From Tectiglobus sp965223355 (lineage in GTDB: Bacteria; Pseudomonadota; Alphaproteobacteria; Rhizobiales; Hyphomicrobiaceae), in contig CBDCWE010000003.1 in the NCBI GenBank assembly GCA_965223355.1, positions 3,596,001 to 3,660,000 on the forward strand: 64,000 bases of DNA, given 5' to 3'. Under the pieces are notes generated by a model, which was given only the letters and a program-made list of their open reading frames with translations, searched no databases and was not told where the DNA came from. Shown piece after piece: positions 36,615-44,466 of the stretch. Made by a program: the position numbers and the translations under genes. How positions within the stretch are numbered: position 1 is the stretch's first letter; each line of letters starts with the position of its first letter.

Positions 36615-36636
36615 GGGATCCTGTGAACGAGCCGTA

Positions 36637-36750
36637 GGCTTCCAAAGGGCAGCGCCCTTAACCAATCGCCGCTTGGCGGCGATTCTTGAGGGGCTTTCAG
36701 CCCCTCAAACTCCCCGACCAGGGGATGATCCCCTGGACCCCGGACTTCAT
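36637..36750 (-). repeat. Multi-hairpin repeat, family 2, with internal deletion
   Basis: Reverse orientation. CCAAAGGGC runs directly into GCGCCCTTAA, so parts of two hairpins are deleted and fused; the ATCGCCGC, TGAGGGGC and CCAGGGGATGATCCCCTGG hairpins are intact. It lies just 22 bp from the family 1 copy and before the convergent L,D-transpeptidase 3' end. Confidence 0.9.
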
Positions 36751-36760
36751 CAGAGGTTTC

Positions 36761-37195
36761 CTAGGGTTTGACGAGCACCTGGGTTGACCACATGCCGTGC
36801 GATTTCACGAGTTTGTAAAACCTTGCAGCATTGGCGACGCTGAGGCGGATACAACCATGCGATGCCGGCCGCCCCAGTCGCTTGGTCCGATAGGTGCCAT
36901 GGATCGCAGTGCCGTCAGATCCGATCATCGTCAAATACGGCAAGCTCATCCGCCATTTGGATGAATAAAACTTCTTGCGCTGCGCAAACGGCGTGTAGAT
37001 GCCGGGCTTCGTGCGCCAGCCCCGTTTGCCTGTCGACACCACCCAGGTGTACCTCTTCTTGCCGTCGACATAGACGGTCATGCGCTGTTGGGAAAGATCA
37101 ACCGTGGCTTTCAACGTGGATGCTGACGCCGCCCCATAGCCAGCACCAAGACAAACGCATGCAGACACGAGTACAAAGAGCGAACGAAACCGCAT
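36761..37195 (-). CDS. Secreted L,D-transpeptidase (YkuD family)
   Basis: A 144-residue protein with a signal peptide (about 1-26, ending GAASAS) and a complete YkuD catalytic domain: VDLSQQRMTVYVDGK at the start, TPFA, His99 in AIHGTY, and the active-site motif SHGCIRL with Cys115 and Arg117. It forms or exchanges 3-3 cross-links or attaches proteins to peptidoglycan in the periplasm. The length fits single-domain family members. It is a single gene, convergent with the repeats and the acyl-CoA synthetase gene. Confidence 0.92.
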   Translation of the reverse strand: MRFRSLFVLVSACVCLGAGYGAASASTLKATVDLSQQRMTVYVDGKKRYTWVVSTGKRGWRTKPGIYTPFAQRKKFYSSKWRMSLPYLTMIGSDGTAIHGTYRTKRLGRPASHGCIRLSVANAARFYKLVKSHGMWSTQVLVKP

Positions 37196-37526
37196 ATGTC
37201 AGGAGCTCCATATCAAAATTGCAGATCGCGAGATGATCGGTTCAAACCCTGACTTAATAACCGAAATATCTAACGATTGTTCTACACATTTGTGCAATTG
37301 TTCGTGTGTTGTACGCGGCCGTTGTGTTCGTGCAACAATTTTCGGCATTCAATTTTCAATGATCAATTCGAGCAATCTGGCGGGATATTACTCATGTTGA
37401 GTACTGTTGCTTGCGGGCACCAACGCCACGCCAAAACCGGCGCTGCGGCACGAGAGTTCTTGCGGTATGGAGCCCGGGTCGGTTGAAGTGCAATCGCTAC
37501 ACCACTTTGTCACAAGGAGAAAGACA
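37196..37526. other. Divergent gap between the L,D-transpeptidase and small lipoprotein genes
   Basis: About 330 bp, notably AT-rich between 37205 and 37395, consistent with divergent promoters. I see no gene or known RNA. Confidence 0.45.
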
Positions 37527-37664
37527 ATGAACCGGGGCACACTTTTCGTTGTTGCACTGCTTTGCACTGCCGCTGTTGTCACGGCATGCCGCCGTGAGAT
37601 GCCGCACCCGAACGGGCTTGGCGCTGCAGACATTGCTGCCCAGCAAACGATTGTAAAAAAGTAA
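37527..37664 (+). CDS. Small lipoprotein (45 residues)
   Basis: A short protein starting at ATG 37527 with AAGGAGA 6 nt upstream. It has a lipoprotein signal: MNRGTLFVVALLCTAAVVTA followed by Cys21 (lipobox VTAC), leaving a mature peptide of only 25 residues (RREMPHPNGLGAADIAAQQT and a lysine end). No family is recognised. The strong ribosome binding site and clean signal argue that it is real. It stands alone, with a hairpin terminator about 170 bp downstream. Confidence 0.7.
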   Translation: MNRGTLFVVALLCTAAVVTACRREMPHPNGLGAADIAAQQTIVKK

Positions 37665-37830
37665 GTCGGCTTTAGAATTTACCCGAAGCGTTTCGGCGCT
37701 TGAGCGTTGGCCAGCACAGACCGAATTCAGGATGCAGGCCGCAAGCGCCTTCGGCGCTCGGGATTAGTCTGAATTTTTTGTTGATCCGCCCATGATCGGC
37801 AGACTGTTCAGCCATGGCTATCTCCAAAGA

Positions 37831-37859
37831 CCTTGATTGGCTCTGCCAATCAAGGTTTT
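37831..37859 (+). terminator. Rho-independent terminator-like hairpin
   Basis: The stem CCTTGATTGGC pairs with GCCAATCAAGG across the loop TCT (11-bp stem), followed directly by TTTTG. It is downstream of the small lipoprotein gene on the plus strand. Confidence 0.65.
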
Positions 37860-37905
37860 GTCGTATTGGGGCGGCTGCCAAACTGCGCACGGCCACGATG
37901 ATCTA

Positions 37906-38046
37906 GGGTCCAGGGGATAGATCCCCTGGTCGGGGAGTATGAGGGGCTGAAAGCCCCTCATCGATCGCCGCAGGGCGGCGATATGTTAAGGGCTCCGCCC
38001 TTAACGATCCCGCCAAAGGGCATTGCCCTTTGGAAACCTGTGATCT
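37906..38046 (+). repeat. Multi-hairpin repeat, family 2, fused to a family 1 end
   Basis: Starts GGGTCCAGGGG and contains all five hairpins, including TTAAGGGCTCCGCCCTTAA. It directly follows ACGATGATCTA, which is the terminal sequence of a family 1 copy. Ends about 40 bp before the oligopeptidase start. Confidence 0.9.
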
Positions 38047-38084
38047 GTGTGCCGGCAAGCTTATCGCACGCGGGAGAGATCCAG

Positions 38085-40142
38085 ATGACCGCTTCACCGT
38101 CCGACAATCCGCTGCTTCAGGACTGGCGCACACCGTTCGCCATACCACCGTTCGCAGCGTTCGCGGTGGCCCATTTGGAGCCCGCATTCACAGCCGCCCT
38201 CGCCATGCATTGCGACGAAATCGACGCCATCACCGCCAACCCCGAGCCGGCAACGTTCGAGAACACCGTGCTCGCGCTCGAGGCCAGCGGTGACCGACTG
38301 AGCAAGGTCGCCGCCACGTTCTGGGTGTTAGCGGGTGCCGACACCAACCCGCAGCTCCAGAAACTAGAGCGCGAGCTCGGCCCGCGCGTGACGGCGCACT
38401 TCAATGCCATCACCTCCAACGCCGAGCTGTTTGCACGCCTCGATGCCGTCCATGCCAAGCGCGATCAACTGGCCCTGACCGACGAGCAGCGGCAATTGCT
38501 CAAACGCCAGCATCGCGGCTTTGTCCGCGCCGGCGCCGCACTGGACCGCGCCGACAAACAGCGCCTCAACGACATCACCGAACGCCTTGCAACGCTCGGT
38601 ATTCAGTTCTCGCAAAACGTGCTCGCAGATGAAAACGCATTTGTGCTGCCGTTGACCGACGCCGCCGATCGTGACGGGCTGCCGCCGGCGCTGTGCGAAG
38701 CCGCCGCCGCCGCCGCGCGCGAGCGCAACAATGACGCCGACCACGTTATCACGCTGTCGCGCTCGCTCATCGAGCCGTTTCTGACGTTCTCGACACAGCG
38801 CCATCTGCGCGAAAAGGCCTTCAAGGCGTGGCTGGCTCGCGGTGAAAACGGCGGCGACACGGACAACCGCGACATCATCGCGGAGGTCCTGAAGCTGCGC
38901 CAGGAGCGCGCGCGCCTGCTCGGCTTTGCCTCGTTTGCCGCCTACAAACTCGATAACGCCATGGCCAAGACGACCACTGCGGTCGATGAGCTCCTCGCAC
39001 AAGTCTGGACGCCGGCCGTCAACGCCGCCGGCCAAGAACGTGCGCGCCTGGCCGCGGCCGCCAGCCGCGATGGCCAGAACATCGACATCCAACCATGGGA
39101 CTGGCGCTTTTACGCCGAAAAAGTCCGCCAGGCCGACTATCAGCTCGACGAGGCCGAGGTCAAAGCACACCTGGTGCTCGACAACATGATCGCGGCCGCC
39201 TTCGCAACCGCAAACCGCCTGTTCGCGCTGACGTTTGAGGAGCGCTGCGACCTCGACCTCTATCATCCGGATGTGCGGGCCTGGGAGGTCAGCACCGCGG
39301 ACGGCGAACATGTCGGCCTGTTCCTCGGCGATTATTTCGCCCGGCCATCAAAGCGATCCGGGGCCTGGATGACGGCGTTGCGCGGCCAGCGCCGGTTCGC
39401 TGGCAAACAGACACCGATCATCGTCAACGTCCTCAACATCGCCAAAGGTGAGGCGGGCAAACCAACGCTCATCTCCTTCGACGATGCACGGACGATTTTC
39501 CATGAGTTCGGACATGCCCTGCATGGCCTTCTGTCCGACGTCACCTACGGTTCGCTGGCCGGCACCAGCGTCGAGCGCGATTTCGTGGAACTGCCCTCAC
39601 AGCTGTTCGAGCATTGGCTGGAAAGCGACGCGATCCTGTCGCAGTTTGCCCGTCATCACGAAACCGGCCAGCCGATGCCGGACGACCTGCGCACCAAACT
39701 CAAGGCGGCGCGCAATTTCAACCAGGGCTTTGCCACGGTCGAATACCTCGCCTCCGCGCTGGTTGACATGGCCTTCCACAGCCCGGCCTATGACGCCGAT
39801 GATGATCCAATCGCATTCGAAGCCCGCCAGCTCGAAAGCATCGGCATGCCGCCGGCGATTGCCATGCGCCATCGTTCGCCGCACTTCCAGCACATCTTTG
39901 CCGGCGACGGTTATTCCGCCGGCTATTACAGCTACATGTGGTCCGAGGTTCTCGACGCCGATGCCTTTGCCGCGTTCGAGGAAGCCGGCGACGTGTTCGA
40001 TCCCGAAACCGCCGGCAAACTCAAAACCTTCGTCTATGCGGCCGGCGGCCGGCGCGACGGTGATGATGCATACCTGGCCTTCCGCGGCAAGCTGCCGACG
40101 CCGGCGGGTCTGCTGCGCCAACGCGGACTTGTCGATAGCTGA
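38085..40142 (+). CDS. prlC: M3-family oligopeptidase (oligopeptidase A-like)
   Basis: A 685-residue cytoplasmic zinc metallopeptidase. The zinc motif is HEFGH (His473, Glu474, His477) with Glu502 in DFVELPSQLFEHW as third ligand, and the family region YHPDVRAWEV, ARPSKRSGAWM and YSAGYYSYMWSEVLDADAF is conserved. The N-terminal 200 residues form the usual helical lid. It degrades short peptides, including signal peptide fragments. The ATG at 38085 follows GGGAGAG. The gene is convergent with coxE, with only 3 bp between stops. Confidence 0.93.
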   Translation: MTASPSDNPLLQDWRTPFAIPPFAAFAVAHLEPAFTAALAMHCDEIDAITANPEPATFENTVLALEASGDRLSKVAATFWVLAGADTNPQLQKLERELGPRVTAHFNAITSNAELFARLDAVHAKRDQLALTDEQRQLLKRQHRGFVRAGAALDRADKQRLNDITERLATLGIQFSQNVLADENAFVLPLTDAADRDGLPPALCEAAAAAARERNNDADHVITLSRSLIEPFLTFSTQRHLREKAFKAWLARGENGGDTDNRDIIAEVLKLRQERARLLGFASFAAYKLDNAMAKTTTAVDELLAQVWTPAVNAAGQERARLAAAASRDGQNIDIQPWDWRFYAEKVRQADYQLDEAEVKAHLVLDNMIAAAFATANRLFALTFEERCDLDLYHPDVRAWEVSTADGEHVGLFLGDYFARPSKRSGAWMTALRGQRRFAGKQTPIIVNVLNIAKGEAGKPTLISFDDARTIFHEFGHALHGLLSDVTYGSLAGTSVERDFVELPSQLFEHWLESDAILSQFARHHETGQPMPDDLRTKLKAARNFNQGFATVEYLASALVDMAFHSPAYDADDDPIAFEARQLESIGMPPAIAMRHRSPHFQHIFAGDGYSAGYYSYMWSEVLDADAFAAFEEAGDVFDPETAGKLKTFVYAAGGRRDGDDAYLAFRGKLPTPAGLLRQRGLVDS

Positions 40143-40145
40143 GCG

Positions 40146-41321
40146 TTACGTGCCGTCACCGTTCAGCGCCCGCGCGAGATCCGCCAGGCTTGCCACGTTG
40201 TGGCAACTGCGGGTTTCGCTTGCGTAGCGATCGAGAATGCGCGCACCGGCAGCAAGTGGCTGGTATCGGTCGTAGCGCAACAGCGGATTGACCCACACCA
40301 GCTTGCGGCACGAGGCGGCCAGACGCCGGACGGCGCGCGTCATGCCGTCGCCGGCGTCACGGTCGAGCCCGTCGGTGAACACCAGCACCTGCGCATTCTG
40401 CCCCAGCACCCGCCGCGCCCACTGTTGGTTGAACGCACCAAGGCAGTGGCCGATGCGGGTGCCGCCGGACCAGTCGGTCACGCCACTGCCGACGGCTGCA
40501 ATCGCCACATCGGGATCGCGATCCTGCAGTTTGCGCGTCACATCGTAAAGCCGGGTCGCGAACAAAAAGCACGAAACGCGGCCATGGTCCGACTTGAGGG
40601 CGTAAAGAAAATGCAGAAAGACCCGCGCATACTGCTCCATCGACCCCGAGATATCGCACAGCACCACCAGCGGCGGGCGCTGACGCTTGCGCCGCCGGCG
40701 CTGAAGCAATAGGTGGTCGGGTCCTTTTTGCGCCGCATCGCGCAACATCCGCCGGAGATGAATATCGCGCCCGCGCTTATCGGCGACACGCCGCCGGGTG
40801 GTGATTTCTTCGCGCACCAAACGAATGCGCCGCACCGCGGCCATCGCATCGGCAAGCTCCTCGGCGCTCATCTGCGCGAAGTCCTGGTGCCGGTCGACCT
40901 GGTTCGGCGAGAACGTCTCAAACGCCTCGACTTCGATGTCGTCGGGCTTCGGTTTGGTGACATCGTCGCTTTGTGAAGTCAGCGCCTCCGACAGGCGCCG
41001 CGCCAATTCCCGCTGCTGATCCGGCTGTGGCGGGGCCAACGTCTGCGGGATCATCATCGTCATCATGCGCTTCAGAAATCCGGGATCGCGCCAGAAGATG
41101 GCGAACGCTTGATCGAACAGCTCGCGCTCGCTGCGCCGTTTGACGAAGGCCGTGTGCAACGCCCAGTAAAGCCGCGCGCGATCGCCAACCCCGGCCGCCG
41201 CCACCGCCGCCGTCGCATCGGCGATCTGGCCGGAGCCGACCCGCAATCCGGCCGCCCGCAACAGGCGGCCGAAATGCAGAATGTTGTCGGCGAGTGTGGT
41301 TTGTTCGCTGGTCGGGCTCAT
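40146..41321 (-). CDS. coxE: CoxE-like VWA protein
   Basis: A 391-residue protein of the CoxE family. The VWA domain starts at about 215: PLVVLCDISGSMEQYARVFLHFL, with the DxSxS MIDAS motif, then FLFATRLYDVTRKLQD, WSGGTRIGHCLGAFNQQW, and VLVFTDGLDRDAGDG. The N-terminal half is helical and basic. In CODH gene clusters CoxE acts with the AAA ATPase CoxD to build the copper-sulfur site of the enzyme, or in form-II clusters an analogous maturation step. Here coxD lies about 1.2 kb upstream, with a nitroreductase gene on the opposite strand between them. Confidence 0.9.
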   Translation of the reverse strand: MSPTSEQTTLADNILHFGRLLRAAGLRVGSGQIADATAAVAAAGVGDRARLYWALHTAFVKRRSERELFDQAFAIFWRDPGFLKRMMTMMIPQTLAPPQPDQQRELARRLSEALTSQSDDVTKPKPDDIEVEAFETFSPNQVDRHQDFAQMSAEELADAMAAVRRIRLVREEITTRRRVADKRGRDIHLRRMLRDAAQKGPDHLLLQRRRRKRQRPPLVVLCDISGSMEQYARVFLHFLYALKSDHGRVSCFLFATRLYDVTRKLQDRDPDVAIAAVGSGVTDWSGGTRIGHCLGAFNQQWARRVLGQNAQVLVFTDGLDRDAGDGMTRAVRRLAASCRKLVWVNPLLRYDRYQPLAAGARILDRYASETRSCHNVASLADLARALNGDGT

Positions 41322-41633
41322 TGCTCAAGCGTCGGGTCAATCGGCGCACTTCACTGCGCATCAGTCCATCGCCGTGACCAAACGTCAAGCATCAACGTCG
41401 GCGCCGACCCTGACGGACGGCGGTATGCGCCTTTCCTTTGCGACATCGATGTGCGGCATATCTCTGCGTTTCGATCTATTTGTCTGCAGATGTATGGAAT
41501 AGGGATGGATTGAGATGCGCCGTTCAGGTGGTGAATGCGCGAAACCGGGCTCAGGAAGGGACCCGGTTGCATTTGCGGTGGTTCGCGGAGTCGTGACAGA
41601 ATGACGGGCAACGCACAGTCCGGGAGAAACGCC
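41322..41633. other. Divergent gap between coxE and the nitroreductase gene
   Basis: About 310 bp that must hold separate promoters for two divergent genes. I see no repeat or known site in it. Confidence 0.45.
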
Positions 41634-42299
41634 ATGGCCCAGTCCGACATCGATCTTGCCTCACGCAACGTCTTCGACATCATGCACACGACCCGCGCAA
41701 TGCGCCGCTTGAAGCCGGACCCCATACCCGACGACCTGATCGTGAAGATCCTCGATGCCGGCATCCGCGCACCCAACGGCGGCAACAGCCAGACCTGGCA
41801 TTTCATCGTTGTCAAGGATGCCGCGATCAAGAAGGCCGTGCAGGTCTGGTACAAGAAGGCCTACGACGAGATCATCGGGCCGCGCTACGCGACCAGTACG
41901 CCGCCGCCCGGCTCGAATGCTGCCAGGTATGGCCGCCAACACAGCGCTGTCGAATACCTCACCGAGCACTACCACGAGGCGCCGGTGTGGATCGTCGCCT
42001 GCCTCAAACACGGTGACGCCAAGCCGGATCGGATGGCCGGCGCATCGATCTATACCGCTGTCCAAAACATGCTGCTCGCAACCCGCGCGCTCGGCCTCGG
42101 CTCATGCTTGACCACGCGACACATGTTCTATGGCGAAGAATCCGACAGGGCGCTCGGCCTACCGCCGGGCATGATGTCCTACGCGATCCTGCCGATCGGC
42201 TACCCGATGGGCAACTTCGGACCGGTCGGGCGCGGCAAGCTCTGCGACTTTGTCTCACTCGATCGCGTTGGCGAGACGTGGGACGTGCTCGACGATTGA
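41634..42299 (+). CDS. Nitroreductase-family flavoprotein
   Basis: A 221-residue FMN-dependent enzyme: FDIMHTTRAMRRLKPDPIPDD with the FMN phosphate-binding arginines, GIRAPNGGNSQTWHFIVV, QNMLLATRALGLGSCLTT and ILPIGYPMGNFGP are typical of the family. It reduces nitro, quinone or ene substrates with NAD(P)H; the substrate is unknown. The ATG at 41634 follows GGGAGA. It lies on the plus strand between coxD and coxE, which run on the minus strand, and is followed by repeat debris, so it looks inserted into the cox cluster. Confidence 0.92.
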   Translation: MAQSDIDLASRNVFDIMHTTRAMRRLKPDPIPDDLIVKILDAGIRAPNGGNSQTWHFIVVKDAAIKKAVQVWYKKAYDEIIGPRYATSTPPPGSNAARYGRQHSAVEYLTEHYHEAPVWIVACLKHGDAKPDRMAGASIYTAVQNMLLATRALGLGSCLTTRHMFYGEESDRALGLPPGMMSYAILPIGYPMGNFGPVGRGKLCDFVSLDRVGETWDVLDD

Positions 42300-42350
42300 C
42301 AACGCACGGTCATGGCTGATCGCTGGCGGCGATACCAGCCCGGGGCCGCT

Positions 42351-42469
42351 ATCCCGCCCAGCCATGAATTGACACGCTTATTGATACACGTCTTGGCTTC
42401 GGGCAGCCGCGCCCGGCCGGCGCTCAAAAAAGCTGCGGTGAAGGCCTCAATTCATAGTTGGGGCGGGAT
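42351..42469. repeat. Inverted pair of family 3 repeat units
   Basis: ATCCCGCCCAGCCATGAATT (42351-42370) and, inverted, AATTCATAGTTGGGGCGGGAT (21 positions ending at 42469, one gap) face each other. The same unit, TACCGCCCCAGCTATGAATT, recurs at 60861-60880. Together these indicate a third dispersed repeat family. The right-hand unit touches the decayed family 1 copy. Confidence 0.65.
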
Positions 42470-42512
42470 TATTCGCGATCGTTCCAACTGCGAATGAGGA
42501 CAGGTTGGTCTA
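42468..42512 (+). repeat. Decayed family 1 hairpin-2 copy, supplying the coxD stop codon
   Basis: Reads ATTCGCGATCGTTCCAACTG then CGAATGAGGACAGGTTGGTC and TA, recognisably a mutated hairpin 2 (compare ATTCGGGATCGTTCCGATTC). Its terminal CTA (42510-42512) is the reverse complement of the TAG stop codon of the CoxD-like gene. Confidence 0.65.
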
Positions 42513-43502
42513 CTCGCGCATCGCCGCAATCTGATCGCCAACCGCCTCGGCTTTGATCTCGGCCAGGATGCGGGCCGCCTCCGAGCCCTGAATGCGGGCG
42601 ATGTCGTCCTGGTACTTGAGCAGCGTGCCAAGCGTTGCATCGATCGCGCCGGCATCGAGTTCAAGCGCGTCGAGTACGGTGAGCGCCTCGGCCCAGGCGA
42701 TCGATTCTGCCACACCCGGGTTCTTGTAGAGATCCGCGCCGCGCAGGCTTTCGACAAAGGCCACGATCTGGCGCCTGAGTTGGTCGCCGGCCTGCGGCAC
42801 CTTCAGCGCCAAGATCGCCCGTTCCCGCGGCGCACTTGGATAGTCGATCCAGTGATAAAAGCAGCGCCGGCGAACCGCATCGTGGACCTCCCGCGTCCGG
42901 TTGGAGGTCAGGATCGTAATCGGCGGTTGTGTGGCCCGGATCGTCCCCAGTTCCGGGATCGTGACCTGGTAGTCGGCCAACAGTTCGAGCAAGAACGCCT
43001 CGAAGGGCTCGTCAGCGCGATCAAGCTCATCGATCAGCAGCACCGGCGCCGTGCCCCCGGCGCTCAATTCCAGGGCCTTGAGCAGCGGGCGGCGCAGCAG
43101 GTAGTCGGACGAGAAAATATCGCTCTCAATCGCTGCGGCATCGACGTCGCCGTGCGCGGCTTCGGCAAGGCGGATGTGTAACAGTTGCCGCGCGTAGTTC
43201 CACTCGTAGAGCGCGCTCGCCGTGTCGAGCCCTTCGTAGCACTGCAAGCGCACCAGTGGCCGGCCGAGCCTGTCGCTCAGCACCTTGGCGATCTCCGTCT
43301 TGCCGACCCCGGCCTCACCCTCGAGCAGCAGCGGGCGCTTCAGCGTTAGCGCCAGGAACACGGCGGTCGCCGTCGCCTCATCGGCAATATAGCCACCGGC
43401 GGCCAGCAACTCGGCGGTCGCCTCGACGGACCTTGGCAGTGCGCCGTTCGGTGTTTGCGAACCGTTGACCACAGATGTTGCGTCCTTCTCACAGCGCGGC
43501 AA
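42510..43502 (-). CDS. coxD: CoxD-like MoxR-family AAA ATPase
   Basis: A 330-residue AAA+ ATPase. Walker A is LLLEGEAGVGKTEIAKVL, then VRLQCYEGLDTASALYEWNY (characteristic of the CoxD subfamily), Walker B VLLIDELDRADEPFEAFLLE, and ITILTSNRTREVHDAVRRRC. CoxD-like proteins are chaperones for maturation of CODH-type molybdoenzymes and work with CoxE. It follows coxM on the same strand after 126 bp. The TAG stop lies in a decayed palindromic repeat. Confidence 0.92.
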   Translation of the reverse strand: MPRCEKDATSVVNGSQTPNGALPRSVEATAELLAAGGYIADEATATAVFLALTLKRPLLLEGEAGVGKTEIAKVLSDRLGRPLVRLQCYEGLDTASALYEWNYARQLLHIRLAEAAHGDVDAAAIESDIFSSDYLLRRPLLKALELSAGGTAPVLLIDELDRADEPFEAFLLELLADYQVTIPELGTIRATQPPITILTSNRTREVHDAVRRRCFYHWIDYPSAPRERAILALKVPQAGDQLRRQIVAFVESLRGADLYKNPGVAESIAWAEALTVLDALELDAGAIDATLGTLLKYQDDIARIQGSEAARILAEIKAEAVGDQIAAMRE

Positions 43503-43589
43503 ACCCGACGCAAAGCCCTCTTCCCGTCAACGGCAAGAGGAGCCACGCCTGTCATCTGCGGCTATCGCCGTTGGCGATCGATCGACCAC

Positions 43590-43636
43590 CAAGCCTCAAC
43601 CGCACCAAGCCTCAACCGCCATCAAGCCTCAACCGC
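43590..43636. repeat. Direct repeat of a 14-mer at the coxM 3' end
   Basis: CAAGCCTCAACCGC occurs three times (43590, 43606, 43623) at 16-17 bp spacing. The third unit covers the coxM stop codon (43629-43631). It could have arisen by slippage and does not look like a regulator site. Confidence 0.75.
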
Positions 43637-44429
43637 CATCAACCGCGCGTTCGGCCAGCACCGATATCAACGCGGCACGGTATTCGGCGCTGCCGTGCAT
43701 ATCGCCCATCAAGCTGGCGGGATCAACGGCGACACCGCGCGCGGCACTGCCGGCGAAGTTGGCGGTCAATGCCGCCTCGACATCGGATGCGCGAAATACG
43801 CCGTTGCTGCCGGCCCCGGTAACGGCCACGCGGACCTCGTTGGAGCCGGCCAGGCGGGCGACGAACACGCCGACCAGAGGATAGCGCGACGCGCGCTGCT
43901 CGATCTTGCGGTAACCTGCGAACGCCGGCACCGGAAAGCGCACTTCGGTAATGATTTCATCGTCCGCCAGCGCCGTCCCGAAGATCCCCGTGAAGTAATC
44001 AGCGGCTGCGATCTGGCGCTGGTTGGTGACGACCGTTGCGTTGAGTGCGAGCACCGCCGATGGATAGTCGGCCGACGGGTCGTTGTTGGCCAGCGAACCG
44101 CCGATGGTGCCGCAGTGGCGCACCTGCGGATCACCAATGCCGTCAGCGAGTTTTGCAAGCGCCGGGATGGCGGCAGCGACATCTGCGTTCGCTGCAACGT
44201 CGGCATGCGATGTCATCGCCCCGATTACGAGCCCATCACCATCCTTGCGGACGCCCTTGAGTTCGGCAATGGCGCCGAGATCAACCACCGAGGTTGGCTG
44301 CGCCAGACGCTGTTTCAGTGTCGGCAGGTAGGTCTGGCCACCGGCCAGCAGTTTGGCATCCGGATCACCGGCCAGCGCCTGCGCTGCATCCGCAACCGAA
44401 CCGGCGCGCACATAGTTGAATTGATACAT
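43629..44429 (-). CDS. coxM: CODH-like FAD-binding medium subunit (CoxM)
   Basis: A 266-residue flavoprotein subunit of a xanthine-oxidase-family enzyme. The FAD-binding signatures are AGGQTYLPTLKQRLAQP (about 30-46) and TIGGSLANNDPSADYPSAVLAL (about 108-130), as in CoxM/CutM proteins. It passes electrons from the iron-sulfur subunit to the acceptor through FAD. It is the third gene of the coxS-coxL-coxM order, starting 37 bp after the coxL stop. The membrane anchor CoxG and CoxF are not encoded in the window. Confidence 0.93.
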   Translation of the reverse strand: MYQFNYVRAGSVADAAQALAGDPDAKLLAGGQTYLPTLKQRLAQPTSVVDLGAIAELKGVRKDGDGLVIGAMTSHADVAANADVAAAIPALAKLADGIGDPQVRHCGTIGGSLANNDPSADYPSAVLALNATVVTNQRQIAAADYFTGIFGTALADDEIITEVRFPVPAFAGYRKIEQRASRYPLVGVFVARLAGSNEVRVAVTGAGSNGVFRASDVEAALTANFAGSAARGVAVDPASLMGDMHGSAEYRAALISVLAERAVDGG

Positions 44430-44466
44430 CTTGCAAAGTCCTTCTCAGTCGCGTTCCGTTCGTGGC

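Larger units (their letters stand above)
37665..38084. other. Gap with terminator and repeat remnants
   Basis: About 420 bp without a supported gene. It holds a hairpin terminator (37831-37859), a short remnant of a family 1 end (ACGATGATCTA, 37895-37905) fused directly to a family 2 repeat (37906-38046), and the start region of the oligopeptidase gene. Confidence 0.6.
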
